Shown: piece after piece, positions 57,201-64,000 of the stretch | Position numbering within the stretch: position 1 is the first letter of the stretch | Layout of the letters: every line of letters starts with the position of its first letter | Source: Streptomyces pacificus | GTDB taxonomy: Bacteria; Actinomycetota; Actinomycetes; Streptomycetales; Streptomycetaceae | Assembly: GCF_011766325.1 (NCBI RefSeq) | Contig: NZ_BLLG01000004.1 | Span: forward strand, 434,001 to 498,000 | Length of the DNA stretch: 64,000 nucleotides | Direction: 5' to 3' | The notes under the pieces: generated by a model | What the model saw: the letters and a program-made list of their open reading frames with translations, nothing else | Database searches by the model: none | What the model was told of the DNA's origin: nothing | Position numbers and translations under genes: made by a program

Positions 57201-58241
57201 GCCACCGGCCACGCAGCCGATCCCGCCGCCGATCCCACCGCCGACCGTGCCGAGGTCACCGACCGCTCCACCGCCGGCCAGCGGCCCGCCACCGGCAGCC
57301 ACCAACCCGCCACGGACCAACGGCCCGGCCCCCACCCACAGCAGGCACCACAGGCCATGAGCCCGCAGGGCACGGCACCGGGCACGGCACCTGGCACGGC
57401 TCAGGGCACGGCACCGGGCACCGCGCAGGGCGGCAGCACCCCGAAGGGCACCCGCCGCAACGCCGCGGACCGCCTGCTGGAGCGCCTGTCGGAGTCCGGT
57501 GACGCGCGGGCCGGCGCGCTGGTCTGCTTCCCGTACGCGGGCGGCAACGCGGTGAACTTCCACCCGCTGGCCCGGGCCCTGGGCAGCCGCGGCCCCGCCG
57601 TGTACGCGGTCGAGCCGCCGGGCCACGACGTGGCGGCCGCCCGCGAGCCCTTCGCCCCGCTGGAGCAGTTGGTCGACCGGGTCGTCGACGAGATCACCGG
57701 GCTCGGCCTGCCCCGGGTGCTGCTGTGGGGCCACTCGTCCGGTACCGCTCCGGCCGTCGAGACGGCGCGCAGACTCCAGGCACGCGGTGTCGGAGTGGAG
57801 CGGGTCTTCCTCGCAGCCCAGCTGCTCGGCGAGGCGGCGGAGCGGCGCGGCGCGGCCGAGCGGCTCTCCCGCAGCAGCGACGCCGAGATCGCCGCCGGGC
57901 TGGGCGCCGATCTCGGCCACACCGCACTCGGCGAACTGGACGCCCGGCGCGCCGAGCGCATCGGCGCCGCCTACCGGCACGACTGCGTGGCCGCCCACGG
58001 CTACTTCGCCGGTCTCCTGCAGACCCCGCCCGCCGTGAAGCTGTCCGCGCCGGTCACCGTCGTCGTGGCCGCCGACGACCCCGTCACCGCGCCTCCCGGA
58101 CGGCGTCTCGACTGGCGGCTGCTTGCGGACCGCGTCGACGTGTGCGAGCTGCCCGACGGCGGCCACTGGTTCCTGCGCACCCGTCCGGCAGAGGCGGCAC
58201 GCGCCGTGCTCCGCGCCACCGTCCTGCCGGCTCCCTCCTGA
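54240..58241 (+). CDS. NRPS: partial C - A - T - TE
   Basis: 1333 aa from ATG 54240. N-terminus is a Glu/Arg/Ser repeat (TERSERS). Residues about 60-310 resemble only the second half of a condensation domain; the HHxxxDG half is missing. Adenylation domain about 320-890 (YFTSGSTGEPKGAMCEHAG about 540; NAYGLTETCDDTNHEV about 680; LPLTANGKVDKKAL). Carrier with RGGSSLSA (Ser about 939). Asp/Pro/Thr/Gln linker about 965-1065. Type II-like thioesterase (CFPYAGGNAVNFHPLA; GHSSG, Ser about 1166). The neighbouring SbnA-like gene suggests 2,3-diaminopropionate as substrate. A sharp change in third-base preference occurs inside the gene near 56,880. Confidence 0.88.
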   Translation: MDTQAARTAARTTQTTRAEQSGQPERTERMEGADRMDPLDLTERSERTERSERSERSERSERGEADREFWRGVLAPGGCTVVPRWVAAAPAPVTGERATYEVTVPDALLRGLGRVAGELGVPVSSLFLAAHARVLGVLSGEDDVVTGWVPVPGGRALPCRVAAGGGETWRGLVVDADQAASGVLEYRGFPVDELARELGSAEPLFEVEFDAWGGNGPAGVDGHAGVAEGAGGVSGGTVLRLSVRGGGDGARGPAGTGRAAGTGRAGGDGGTGGVVLGLRYRMDVLDREAAGRFVGYHLAALERLVAGPDGALGSVVPEGEVAFQVEGMAGPQRELPALRVHELFEERVRAHPDAVAVVDGGRAWTYGELNGRANRLARALRVRGVERESVVGVVLGRNADWLASVLAVFKAGGVYLPIEPGFPAGRIAAVLSRAGCRVVLSESGSTGSLDQALASAGADDGGAAGRGGRRTGRRAGGGAAGGTGGVAGGAGSADSARGVGRVVGVSGVQRVLVEEAYGEGHASDDLGLAVGPEQLAYIYFTSGSTGEPKGAMCEHAGLVNHLLAKIDDLGIVEGSAVAQVAPQCFDISLWQLLAGPLVGGRTVLVEQDAVLDVSRFVDTVVGTGVNVVQVVPSYLEAVVSALEHTPRGLGGVRCVSVTGEALKRELVERWFAVQPGIPLVNAYGLTETCDDTNHEVITGVVDRVLVGRPVANVRVYVVDEELRPVPLGAPGEIVFSGVCVGRGYVNDPERTAAVFVPDPLRPGERLYRSGDRGRWDASGRLEFLGRRDAQVKIRGFRIEIGEVENALLGVAGVRDGAVVAVAGPSGKRLVAFYTASAALEGGVLAEGLGRVLPSYMVPSVFHWRQRLPLTANGKVDKKALTALAGSLETTGPTGGGEGGRQAPATAAERRLAAAWSAVLGVPPEQIGRNDHFFDRGGSSLSAVKLAIALDRAITLKDVTRHPVLTDLAALLDPETDPDPETAPGPDHATGHAADPAADPTADRAEVTDRSTAGQRPATGSHQPATDQRPGPHPQQAPQAMSPQGTAPGTAPGTAQGTAPGTAQGGSTPKGTRRNAADRLLERLSESGDARAGALVCFPYAGGNAVNFHPLARALGSRGPAVYAVEPPGHDVAAAREPFAPLEQLVDRVVDEITGLGLPRVLLWGHSSGTAPAVETARRLQARGVGVERVFLAAQLLGEAAERRGAAERLSRSSDAEIAAGLGADLGHTALGELDARRAERIGAAYRHDCVAAHGYFAGLLQTPPAVKLSAPVTVVVAADDPVTAPPGRRLDWRLLADRVDVCELPDGGHWFLRTRPAEAARAVLRATVLPAPS

Positions 58242-58273
58242 GCTTCCACCGACTTCCACCGAAAGGAAAAGCG

Positions 58274-59281
58274 ATGTCCTCCTCATCCCAGGTGTCCGTG
58301 CTCGACGTGGAGTCCCAGCCGGGCAGGCCCCCGGTTCTGCACGTCGAGTCCCCCGGGGACGCGTCGAGTTGGGCCGCCGGGCAGCGGGACGCGCTGCGCT
58401 CCCTCGTCGCCGGGCGCGGCGCGGTGCTGGTGCGCGGTCTGGGGCTGCGCGGGGCGGACCAGGTCGGGGCGGTGTTCCAGCAGCTGGCGGGCGGGCCGCT
58501 GATGAGCGAGCGGGAGGCCTTCGCCGCCCGGGAGTCGTACCGGGACGGGGTGTACTCCTCCACCACATGGCCGCCGAACCAGCCGATGTGTATGCACCAT
58601 GAACTCAGCTACGCGCTGACGTTCCCCGGGATGATGATGTTCGCGTGCCTGACCGCTCCCGCGTCCGGCGGGGTGACCGGGGTCTCGGACGCCTCGGCCG
58701 TGCTGGAGGCACTGCCCGCGGCGATGGTGGAGCGGTTCGAGCGGGAGGGCTGGCTCCTCACCCGCAGCTACAACGACGAGATCGGCGCCTCCTGGGCCGA
58801 GGCCTTCGGGACCGGCGACCGCGGCGCCGTCGAGGAGTACTGCCGTGCCAACGCCATCGACTTCGCCTGGCAGAGCGACGGCGGACTGCGCACCCGCCAG
58901 CGCCGCAGCGCGGTCGTGCGCCACCCGGCGACCGGGGCCCGCTGCTGGTTCAACCAGATCGCCTTCCTCAACGAGTGGACCCTCGCCCCAGAGGTCCGCG
59001 AGTACCTCATCGACGTCTACGGCGAGGACGGTCTGCCGTTCAACACCCGCTACGGCAACGGCGACCCCGTCGGCGAGGACGTCGTCCAGACCCTCAACGA
59101 GGTCTACGAGGCCCATACGGCCCGCGAGCCCTGGCAGCCCGGCGACCTTCTGCTCGTCGACAACATCCGCACCGCCCACAGCCGCGAACCCTACGACGGC
59201 CCCCGCGAGATCCTCGTCGGGCTGGCCGACCCGGTGCCGCTGTCCGGCTGCTCGCCGACCGTGGAGGTGAGAGCCACATGA
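58274..59281 (+). CDS. TauD/TfdA-family Fe(II)/2-oxoglutarate dioxygenase
   Basis: 335 aa from ATG 58274 (GAAAGGAAAA upstream). The metal site uses His-x-Glu style (CMHHELSYA, about 111-119) with a distal His in NIRTAHSREPYDGPRE (about 300), and the 2-oxoglutarate-binding Arg near the end. Similar enzymes (SyrP-, VioC-like) hydroxylate amino acids free or bound to a carrier. It most likely hydroxylates the residue handled by the preceding NRPS. Confidence 0.9.
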   Translation: MSSSSQVSVLDVESQPGRPPVLHVESPGDASSWAAGQRDALRSLVAGRGAVLVRGLGLRGADQVGAVFQQLAGGPLMSEREAFAARESYRDGVYSSTTWPPNQPMCMHHELSYALTFPGMMMFACLTAPASGGVTGVSDASAVLEALPAAMVERFEREGWLLTRSYNDEIGASWAEAFGTGDRGAVEEYCRANAIDFAWQSDGGLRTRQRRSAVVRHPATGARCWFNQIAFLNEWTLAPEVREYLIDVYGEDGLPFNTRYGNGDPVGEDVVQTLNEVYEAHTAREPWQPGDLLLVDNIRTAHSREPYDGPREILVGLADPVPLSGCSPTVEVRAT

Positions 59282-59412
59282 ACGCCGTCCGGTCCAGCGG
59301 GACGGAGTCCGCCGCGGAACCCGCCCACGAGAGGCTGATCGTGGAACTCGTCGAGGCCGCGTACCGGATGCACGGCCAGGGCCGTACGGATGAGCGGCCC
59401 GGACGCGGATGA
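59278..59412 (+). CDS. 44-aa translationally coupled ORF, unknown
   Basis: ATG 59278 overlaps the dioxygenase stop as ATGA and is preceded by GGAGGTGA at ideal spacing, so translation is likely. The peptide has one short helix (ERLIVELVEAAYRMHGQG) and a charged end. It is too short for MbtH and lacks its Trp motif. It could be a small accessory protein of the NRPS; there is no database-recognisable motif. Confidence 0.5.
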   Translation: MNAVRSSGTESAAEPAHERLIVELVEAAYRMHGQGRTDERPGRG

Positions 59413-59535
59413 GGAGGCTCTTTGCCGGACTGGTCCCAGGAGAGATCAAGGGTCAGGTCTCCGTAGCAGTTACGGACGACACCACGGCCGCTGACGCAGG
59501 GGCCCCACGGACCCGCTGCAGATGAGGAGGCCATC

Positions 59536-60630
59536 GTGCCTGTCATATCCGTTCCCCAGGACTTCAACGAAGACGATCTCTACATCGACCTCGCGTCGAT
59601 CTTCGGACACTCGCTCTTCCTGAAGTGCGAGGGCTTCAACTTCGCCGGCTCGATCAAGCTCAAGGCCGCGATCGAGATGGTGGAGGCCGCCGAGCGGGAC
59701 GGAGTCCTGACCCGGGATTCGATCCTCGTGGAGTCCTCCTCGGGCAACCTGGGTGTGGCGCTGAGCATGATCGCGGCAAGCAAGGGCTACCGGTTCCTGT
59801 GCGTCACCGACTCCCGCTGCAATCTGACGACCAGGCTGATGATGGAGGCGCTGGGCAGCCAGGTGCACGTCATCGCCAGCCAGGAGGCGAGCGGCAGCTT
59901 CCTGGGCGCGCGGATCGACTACCTCCGCGCCCTGTGCGCCTCCGACAGCCGGTACGTGTGGCTCAGCCAGTACACGAACCCGGGCAACTGGAAGGCGCAC
60001 TACCGCAGGACGGCGCCGGAGATCGCGAGCCGCTTCCCCGAACTGGACACGCTGTTCGTCGGCGCCGGGACCACCGGCACGCTCATGGGCTGCGCCCGCT
60101 TCTTCCGCGACTGGCACCGGCCGGTGCGGATCGTCGCGGTGGACAGCGTCGGGTCCGTGACCTTCGGGGGTGAGTCGGGGCGCAGAATGATCCCCGGGCT
60201 GGGGATGAGCATCCGCCCCCCGCTGCTCGACGAGTCCTATGTGGACGAGGTGATCCGCGTCGAGGAACGGGACACCATTCGGACCTGCCACCGGCTGGCC
60301 CGCCGCGGTTTCCTGTTCGGCGGCTCCACCGGCACCGTCGTCAGCGGCGCCATGGGCTGGCTCGCCGAACACGGCGGCGACGGGCGGACGGCCGTGGCCA
60401 TCGCGCCCGACCTGGGCGAGCGCTACCTCGACACCGTCTACCAGACCAACTGGCTGCAGGGGCTCTACGGTGACGACGTCCTCGACCCGGAGCTGACGGA
60501 GACCGAGTCCTGGATCCTGCCCGCCTCGCCCCCGCCGGCACCCTCGCCGGGCGGCCGGCGTCCGCACCTGGGGACGGGCGGCCGCGCGGGCAGTCGGCGC
60601 CACCGGCGCAAGAGCGGCGGGGAGTCCTGA
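59536..60630 (+). CDS. sbnA: SbnA-like 2,3-diaminopropionate biosynthesis enzyme (PLP)
   Basis: 364 aa from GTG 59536 (GAGGAGG upstream). Fold-type II PLP enzyme: FNFAGSIKLKAAIEM (PLP Lys), VESSSGNLGVALSMIAASKG, GAGTTGTLMGCARF, FGGSTGTVVSGAM, and the family's YLDTVYQTNWL close to the end. SbnA joins O-phosphoserine and glutamate to N-(amino-carboxyethyl)glutamate, which SbnB then opens to L-2,3-diaminopropionate. No sbnB homologue is in the window, so the second step must be encoded elsewhere or the product differs. The last 40 residues are a basic Gly/Arg/Pro tail. The unit is downstream of NRPS, dioxygenase and the 44-aa ORF, all rightward. Confidence 0.88.
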   Translation: MPVISVPQDFNEDDLYIDLASIFGHSLFLKCEGFNFAGSIKLKAAIEMVEAAERDGVLTRDSILVESSSGNLGVALSMIAASKGYRFLCVTDSRCNLTTRLMMEALGSQVHVIASQEASGSFLGARIDYLRALCASDSRYVWLSQYTNPGNWKAHYRRTAPEIASRFPELDTLFVGAGTTGTLMGCARFFRDWHRPVRIVAVDSVGSVTFGGESGRRMIPGLGMSIRPPLLDESYVDEVIRVEERDTIRTCHRLARRGFLFGGSTGTVVSGAMGWLAEHGGDGRTAVAIAPDLGERYLDTVYQTNWLQGLYGDDVLDPELTETESWILPASPPPAPSPGGRRPHLGTGGRAGSRRHRRKSGGES

Positions 60631-60715
60631 GGGCGCGGAGGAGACGGGGCCGCCCCGGGACGCCCGGCACCAGGCCCCCTGGCGTCCCGTGACTCCCGGG
60701 ACCTCCCGTGCCCCC

Positions 60716-60848
60716 GCGCGACCTCCGGGGGCACGCGCGACCTCCGGGGGCACGCGCAACCTCCCGGGGCACGCGCAACCTCCCGGGGCACGCGCAACCT
60801 CCCGGGGCACGCGCAACCTCCCGGGGGCACGCGCAACCTCCCGGGGCC
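60716..60848 (+). repeat. Seven tandem copies of a 19-nt unit
   Basis: Unit GCGCAACCTCCCGGGGCAC, with two variant first copies (GCGCGACCTCCGGGGGCAC) and one 20-nt copy. It lies between the sbnA-like gene and the convergent epimerase gene. There are no spacers, so it is not a CRISPR array. Confidence 0.95.
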
Positions 60849-60914
60849 TCCGAGCACGAGACCCGGAGGGCGAGGCACCGGGCACGAGACCCGGAGGGCG
60901 TGGGACCGCCCTGC

Positions 60915-62000
60915 TCAGAGCGGCGCCAGCCGGTGGCCCAGGCCGGGCAGGTCCGGGAGCTGGACATGGCCCGTGCCGTCCGTCGCCGCGAAGGTCTCGG
61001 GGGCCAGCGGCTCCTGTTCGACGAGCAGCGGGCCGACCAGATCGGGCGGCACCGTGGCGTGCGGAAGGGCCGCGGCGAGATGGGCCGCCGCCAGGGTGGC
61101 GACACCCAGCTCCGGCATGGTGCCGATCTTCACGGCGAGCCCCGCGGCCTCCGCCACCGCGGCGATCTGGCGCGCCCGGTGCAGGCCGCCGACCTTCAGG
61201 ATCTTGATGTTGAGCACATCGGCGGCCCCGCGGCGGACGATCTCCAGAGCGTCGTGCAGGGACTGCAGCGACTCGTCGGCCATCACCCGGGCACCGCCCT
61301 GGGCGCGCAGCGCGGCGAGCCCGGGGAGGTCCCAGCGGGGCAGGGGCTGTTCCACGAGGTCGAGACCGGCGTCGGAGAGGCGCGCGACCGTACGGAGCGC
61401 ACTGCCGGGCGCGTACCCCTCGTTGGCGTCGAGGGAGAGCGCCACCGAGTCGGGGACGGACTTGCGTACGGCAGAGACGAGTTCCACGTCCCGCTCGGGG
61501 TCCTCACCGCCTTTGAGCTTGATGTGGGGGAAGCCGCGCGCGGCGTACCGGGCGGCCTCCTCGGCGCTCTCCTCGACACCGCCGAGTCCGACCACCCAGG
61601 TGGTGGGCACGCGGCGCGTCACGGCCCCGCCCAGGAGGACATGCGCGGGCCAGCCCGCCGCGCGGGCGGCCAGGTCGTGCAGGGCGAGGTCGAGCGCGGC
61701 CTTGGCCAGGTGCTGGCCGCGGATCGCGGCGTCCATGGCGGCGTGCGCCCCTGCCAGGTCGCGCGGATCGCGGCCGATGAGGGCGGGCGCGGCGTGCTCG
61801 GTGAGGGCGGCCCGCAGCCCGGCCAGGGTCTCCCCCGTATAGGGGGTCATCGGCGAGGCCTCGCCGAAGCCCGACGCCCCGTCGGCGGTGCGTACCTCCA
61901 CCAGCAGGCTGACGAGTTCGGGGCTGGTTCCGCTGCTGATCGCGAACGGACGGCGGTAGGGGGCGCGGACCACTCGGGTGTGGAACGAGGCGATCTTCAA
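60915..62000 (-). CDS. Enolase-superfamily enzyme (dipeptide epimerase/muconate cycloisomerase-like)
   Basis: 361 aa from ATG 62000. MLE subgroup features: KxK motif in HIKLKGGEDPERD (about 162-174), metal ligands in SLDANEGY, DLVEQPLPRWDL and MADESLQSL, and the second base in VLNIKILKVGG (about 262-272). This is the pattern of dipeptide epimerases and N-acylamino acid racemases. The final DxD/DxE substrate motif of Ala-Glu epimerases is not clear, so the dipeptide is unknown. It faces the NRPS unit of region 3 and is followed upstream by its probable regulator. Confidence 0.85.
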   Translation of the reverse strand: MKIASFHTRVVRAPYRRPFAISSGTSPELVSLLVEVRTADGASGFGEASPMTPYTGETLAGLRAALTEHAAPALIGRDPRDLAGAHAAMDAAIRGQHLAKAALDLALHDLAARAAGWPAHVLLGGAVTRRVPTTWVVGLGGVEESAEEAARYAARGFPHIKLKGGEDPERDVELVSAVRKSVPDSVALSLDANEGYAPGSALRTVARLSDAGLDLVEQPLPRWDLPGLAALRAQGGARVMADESLQSLHDALEIVRRGAADVLNIKILKVGGLHRARQIAAVAEAAGLAVKIGTMPELGVATLAAAHLAAALPHATVPPDLVGPLLVEQEPLAPETFAATDGTGHVQLPDLPGLGHRLAPL

Positions 62001-62226
62001 GCCGGCTCAGCTCCTTCGCAGCTGTGGTTTCGGTCCGGACCGTAACCTCCCGCACGGCAGCCGTACCCAAACGGGTGGGTGCCGTGCGGACCGTACGCAA
62101 ACCCGCGGCGCCGGAGGCCGGTGAGAGGCATGCCAACCGAGCCGCGGGAGGCCGGGCGCAGAAGGGCGCCGGTGAAGGCCGCACGCCCGCCGGCGGCGGC
62201 GATGGAAGCCGCGGCCGCGCGCGGGA

Positions 62227-63720
62227 CTACAGCCGCACCCGGTACACGGTCGGCGGCCGGCCCGTCTGCCCCTCCTGGCGGATGCCGGTGGGCACGGCCA
62301 CGCCCGCCCGCTCGAGCCGCTTGAGTATCCGGCGCGCCGTGCGCTGCTGCACGGACAGGTACCCGGCCACCGCATGGGCCGTCAGCTCCTCGCCCCTCTC
62401 CCCGGAGGCGAGTTCCCGCAGCCGGTCGAGGGTCTGCGGGCTGATGCCCACCCGCCGCGCGAGCAGGGCCGCTCCCCCGGGCGGGGCGGACCCGCCGACC
62501 GCCTCCCCGGCGCTGTCGGCGGCGGCACCGTCGATGACGATGTCGACGTCGTCCGTCATCGACACGACGCCCGCGGCAGGCCCCACGGATCTGGCCCGCT
62601 TCACCGCGCGGCGGGCCAGGGCCTCCGCCTCGGCCGCGGTGCGTCCGACGCCGAAACCGATATGTGCCGTGCCGTGCCGGGCGGCGAGGCCGTCGAGGAA
62701 GGGGATGCGGGTGAACCGGTCGGTCGCCTTCTCCAGCACCCCCCGGGTGGTGACCACGAGCCGACGGCCGTCGGGCAGAGCGGCGAGGCTTGCGCCGAGA
62801 ACGCGCACATCGTCGGCCAGCCGCTCGTCCGCCGACCGCTCCCCCGCCGGCCCTTGCCCCGCCGGCCGTTCGTCCACGAGCCGTTCCCCCGCCAACCGGC
62901 CGTCCGCCGACCGCTCCCCCGCCGGCCGCTCCCCCGCCGGCCGTTCGCCGGCCGGCCCTTCACTCCTCGACCGCTCGCCCAGCGACCGCTCGTCGACGCG
63001 CCGTTCAGCCGTCGACCGCCCGTCCGCCGGCCGATGTCCCCCCGGCAGGCCGCCGGACGGCCCGCCGCCGTCCGTCGGCAGCTCGATGACGCCGAGAGCG
63101 ACCTGGGCGTCTCCGCTCTGCCGGCCCGCCGCGTCAAGGGCGAGGGCCCGGAGGGCCCCGAGGACCGAGTGCCGCGAGGGGGCGAGCCGTACCGTGTGGG
63201 TCCTGTGCTCCAGGACGTGGAACGCCGAGCCGAGACAGGTGATCGCGACCCTGGCCCCCCGGGTGTCGCGTGCGTCGAGGTGGAAGTCGACGAGGTCCTG
63301 GGAGGTGAGGCCGGGCCGGTGGGGCAGCACCCGTATGTGCTCGGTGGGCAGCTTCGCCTCGGTGAGCGTCTCCAGCACCTCGTCGCGGCGGAGGGTGTCG
63401 ATGGACACGCGGGAGACGTCGTGGCCGAGGCGGAGCAGTTCGACCAGGGCCCGCAGCAGGGTGGCGCCGCTGTAGGGGACGTACGTCGCGGGGCGGTCCA
63501 GGGCGCCGGCCGCGGCGGCGAGGCCGTACGGGACGACACCGGTGAACAGCAGGGCGTCCGCGGTCGAGCCGGCGCCGGCGGCGATGCCCGCGGTCTCCTC
63601 CTCGTGGCGGTACGGGAGAGGCAGCAGCCGCCCGAAGCCGCTGCGCCCCGCATCACCGCCGACCGCGACCACCTTGCGGACCAGGTCTTCGGGGCCTATC
63701 ACGCCGACCGTGAGCGGCAT
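62227..63720 (-). CDS. Probable transcriptional regulator with C-terminal winged-helix part
   Basis: 497 aa from ATG 63720. N-terminal alpha/beta domain (LTVGVIGPEDLVRKVVAVGG, TYVPYSGATLLRALVELL) like the sensor domain of actinomycete GTP-cyclohydrolase/PucR-like regulators. A middle region of repeated GERPAG/GERSAD units (about 240-300) is encoded by repeated CCGCCGGCCG DNA. Then a second sensor-like half (HIGFGVGRTAAEAEALARRA) and a C-terminal DNA-binding part (ELTAHAVAGYLSVQQRTARR, LERAGVAVPTG). Transcribed toward the epimerase gene and likely controls it; in other genomes this pairing is common as far as I recall. Confidence 0.65.
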   Translation of the reverse strand: MPLTVGVIGPEDLVRKVVAVGGDAGRSGFGRLLPLPYRHEEETAGIAAGAGSTADALLFTGVVPYGLAAAAGALDRPATYVPYSGATLLRALVELLRLGHDVSRVSIDTLRRDEVLETLTEAKLPTEHIRVLPHRPGLTSQDLVDFHLDARDTRGARVAITCLGSAFHVLEHRTHTVRLAPSRHSVLGALRALALDAAGRQSGDAQVALGVIELPTDGGGPSGGLPGGHRPADGRSTAERRVDERSLGERSRSEGPAGERPAGERPAGERSADGRLAGERLVDERPAGQGPAGERSADERLADDVRVLGASLAALPDGRRLVVTTRGVLEKATDRFTRIPFLDGLAARHGTAHIGFGVGRTAAEAEALARRAVKRARSVGPAAGVVSMTDDVDIVIDGAAADSAGEAVGGSAPPGGAALLARRVGISPQTLDRLRELASGERGEELTAHAVAGYLSVQQRTARRILKRLERAGVAVPTGIRQEGQTGRPPTVYRVRL

Positions 63721-63900
63721 GGCGGGGTCTCCGTTCTGCTGAGGCCGCCGGGACGACCTGCGGGGGAGGATGGCGCACGCACCGGCGGGACGGCCGGGGA
63801 CGCGTTGCGCGGAAGGTCACCGCGTGATTGACGGCCGACCCACGGGGTCCTAGTTTCGGCCCAGTCCGTAATCGTGTGCTGTCGAGAGGATAGTCCCCCG
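63721..63900. promoter_or_regulatory. Divergent promoter region at the right edge
   Basis: 180 nt between divergent starts. CACGCGGTGA... and TAGTTTCGG stretches are visible but no clear boxes. It ends with GAGAGG, the ribosome site of the next gene. Confidence 0.45.
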
Positions 63901-64000
63901 ATGCCGCAACGGGAAATGCCCCTGCCCACGGTTCTCGAACCACGCGGCAGGACCTTCGGCGAGGAGGAGCGGGCCGCCGTGCTGCGGGTCCTCGACTCGG
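63901..64000 (+). CDS. DegT/DnrJ/EryC1/StrS-type aminotransferase (partial, N-terminus only)
   Basis: 33 codons from ATG 63901, with GAGAGG upstream. The segment LEPRGRTFGEEERAAVLRVL is the typical N-terminal start of DegT/DnrJ/EryC1/StrS PLP aminotransferases (often used for amino sugars). The rest is off the window, so the identification rests on this short motif. Confidence 0.55.
   Translation, partial: MPQREMPLPTVLEPRGRTFGEEERAAVLRVLDS

Noticed and set aside
60716..60848. Possible CRISPR array
   Set aside because: Units are directly adjacent with no spacers and are only 19 nt long.

Overview
The window is very GC-rich DNA of Streptomyces type. Many genes use GTG starts, genes are chained by 4-nt ATGA/GTGA overlaps, there is an XRE/DUF397 gene set, and a mycothiol-type DsbA-fold protein is present. 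It is dominated by specialised metabolism. I see three neighbouring biosynthetic regions plus some ordinary genes, with both edges cut inside genes. No rRNA, tRNA, CRISPR array, transposase or integrase was found.

Region 1 (about 0.2-31.3 kb) is one large cluster. A class II DAHP synthase and a LuxR-type regulator sit at its left edge. From 21.2 kb leftward runs a tightly coupled minus-strand operon. It starts with a chorismate mutase, a fused GATase/aminodeoxychorismate synthase and a prephenate-dehydrogenase-like enzyme, which together are the PapB/PapA/PapC set for 4-aminophenylpyruvate. It continues with an AMP-forming ligase, a DsbA-fold protein, a tandem ATP-grasp protein, an MFS exporter, an ATP-grasp, a cysteine-synthase-fold enzyme, a second MFS exporter, a second tandem ATP-grasp, a truncated ATP-grasp-like protein and a further ATP-grasp. 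Diverging from it is an indigoidine-synthetase-type NRPS (A-Ox-T-TE) with a tautomerase. A second minus-strand group (26.6-31.3 kb) holds a HisC-like aminotransferase and a lyase/flavoenzyme pair resembling CreD/CreE of the aspartate-nitrosuccinate route to nitrous acid. My reading is that the region makes 4-aminophenylalanine, a glutamine-derived piperidinedione or pyridone, and nitrous acid. A diazotised or N-N-bonded small peptide assembled by ATP-grasp ligases would be the product. The product itself is inference.

Region 2 (about 33.2-45.4 kb) has divergent operons around a 420-nt control region that carries a perfect 14-bp palindrome. One side encodes an ACT-domain protein like an aspartokinase regulatory part, a FemAB/GNAT-like acyltransferase, an ATP-grasp and an MFS exporter. 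The other side encodes an A-T-C NRPS, an ornithine/lysine-type N-hydroxylase, a class I aminotransferase and an EctB-like diaminobutyrate aminotransferase. A decayed dapA fragment follows. The logic points to an N-hydroxylated diaminobutyrate-containing peptide, possibly a metal chelator.

Between regions 2 and 3 lie an XRE regulator with two DUF397 genes (a recent tandem duplication), a secreted protein of four repeats and a DUF2254 membrane protein. Region 3 (51.6-60.6 kb) holds a stand-alone carrier plus Pls-type membrane terminal protein, an NRPS (partial C-A-T-TE), a TauD-family oxygenase, a 44-aa coupled ORF and an SbnA-like enzyme for 2,3-diaminopropionate. The right end has an enolase-superfamily epimerase, its probable regulator, and the start of a DegT/DnrJ-type aminotransferase.
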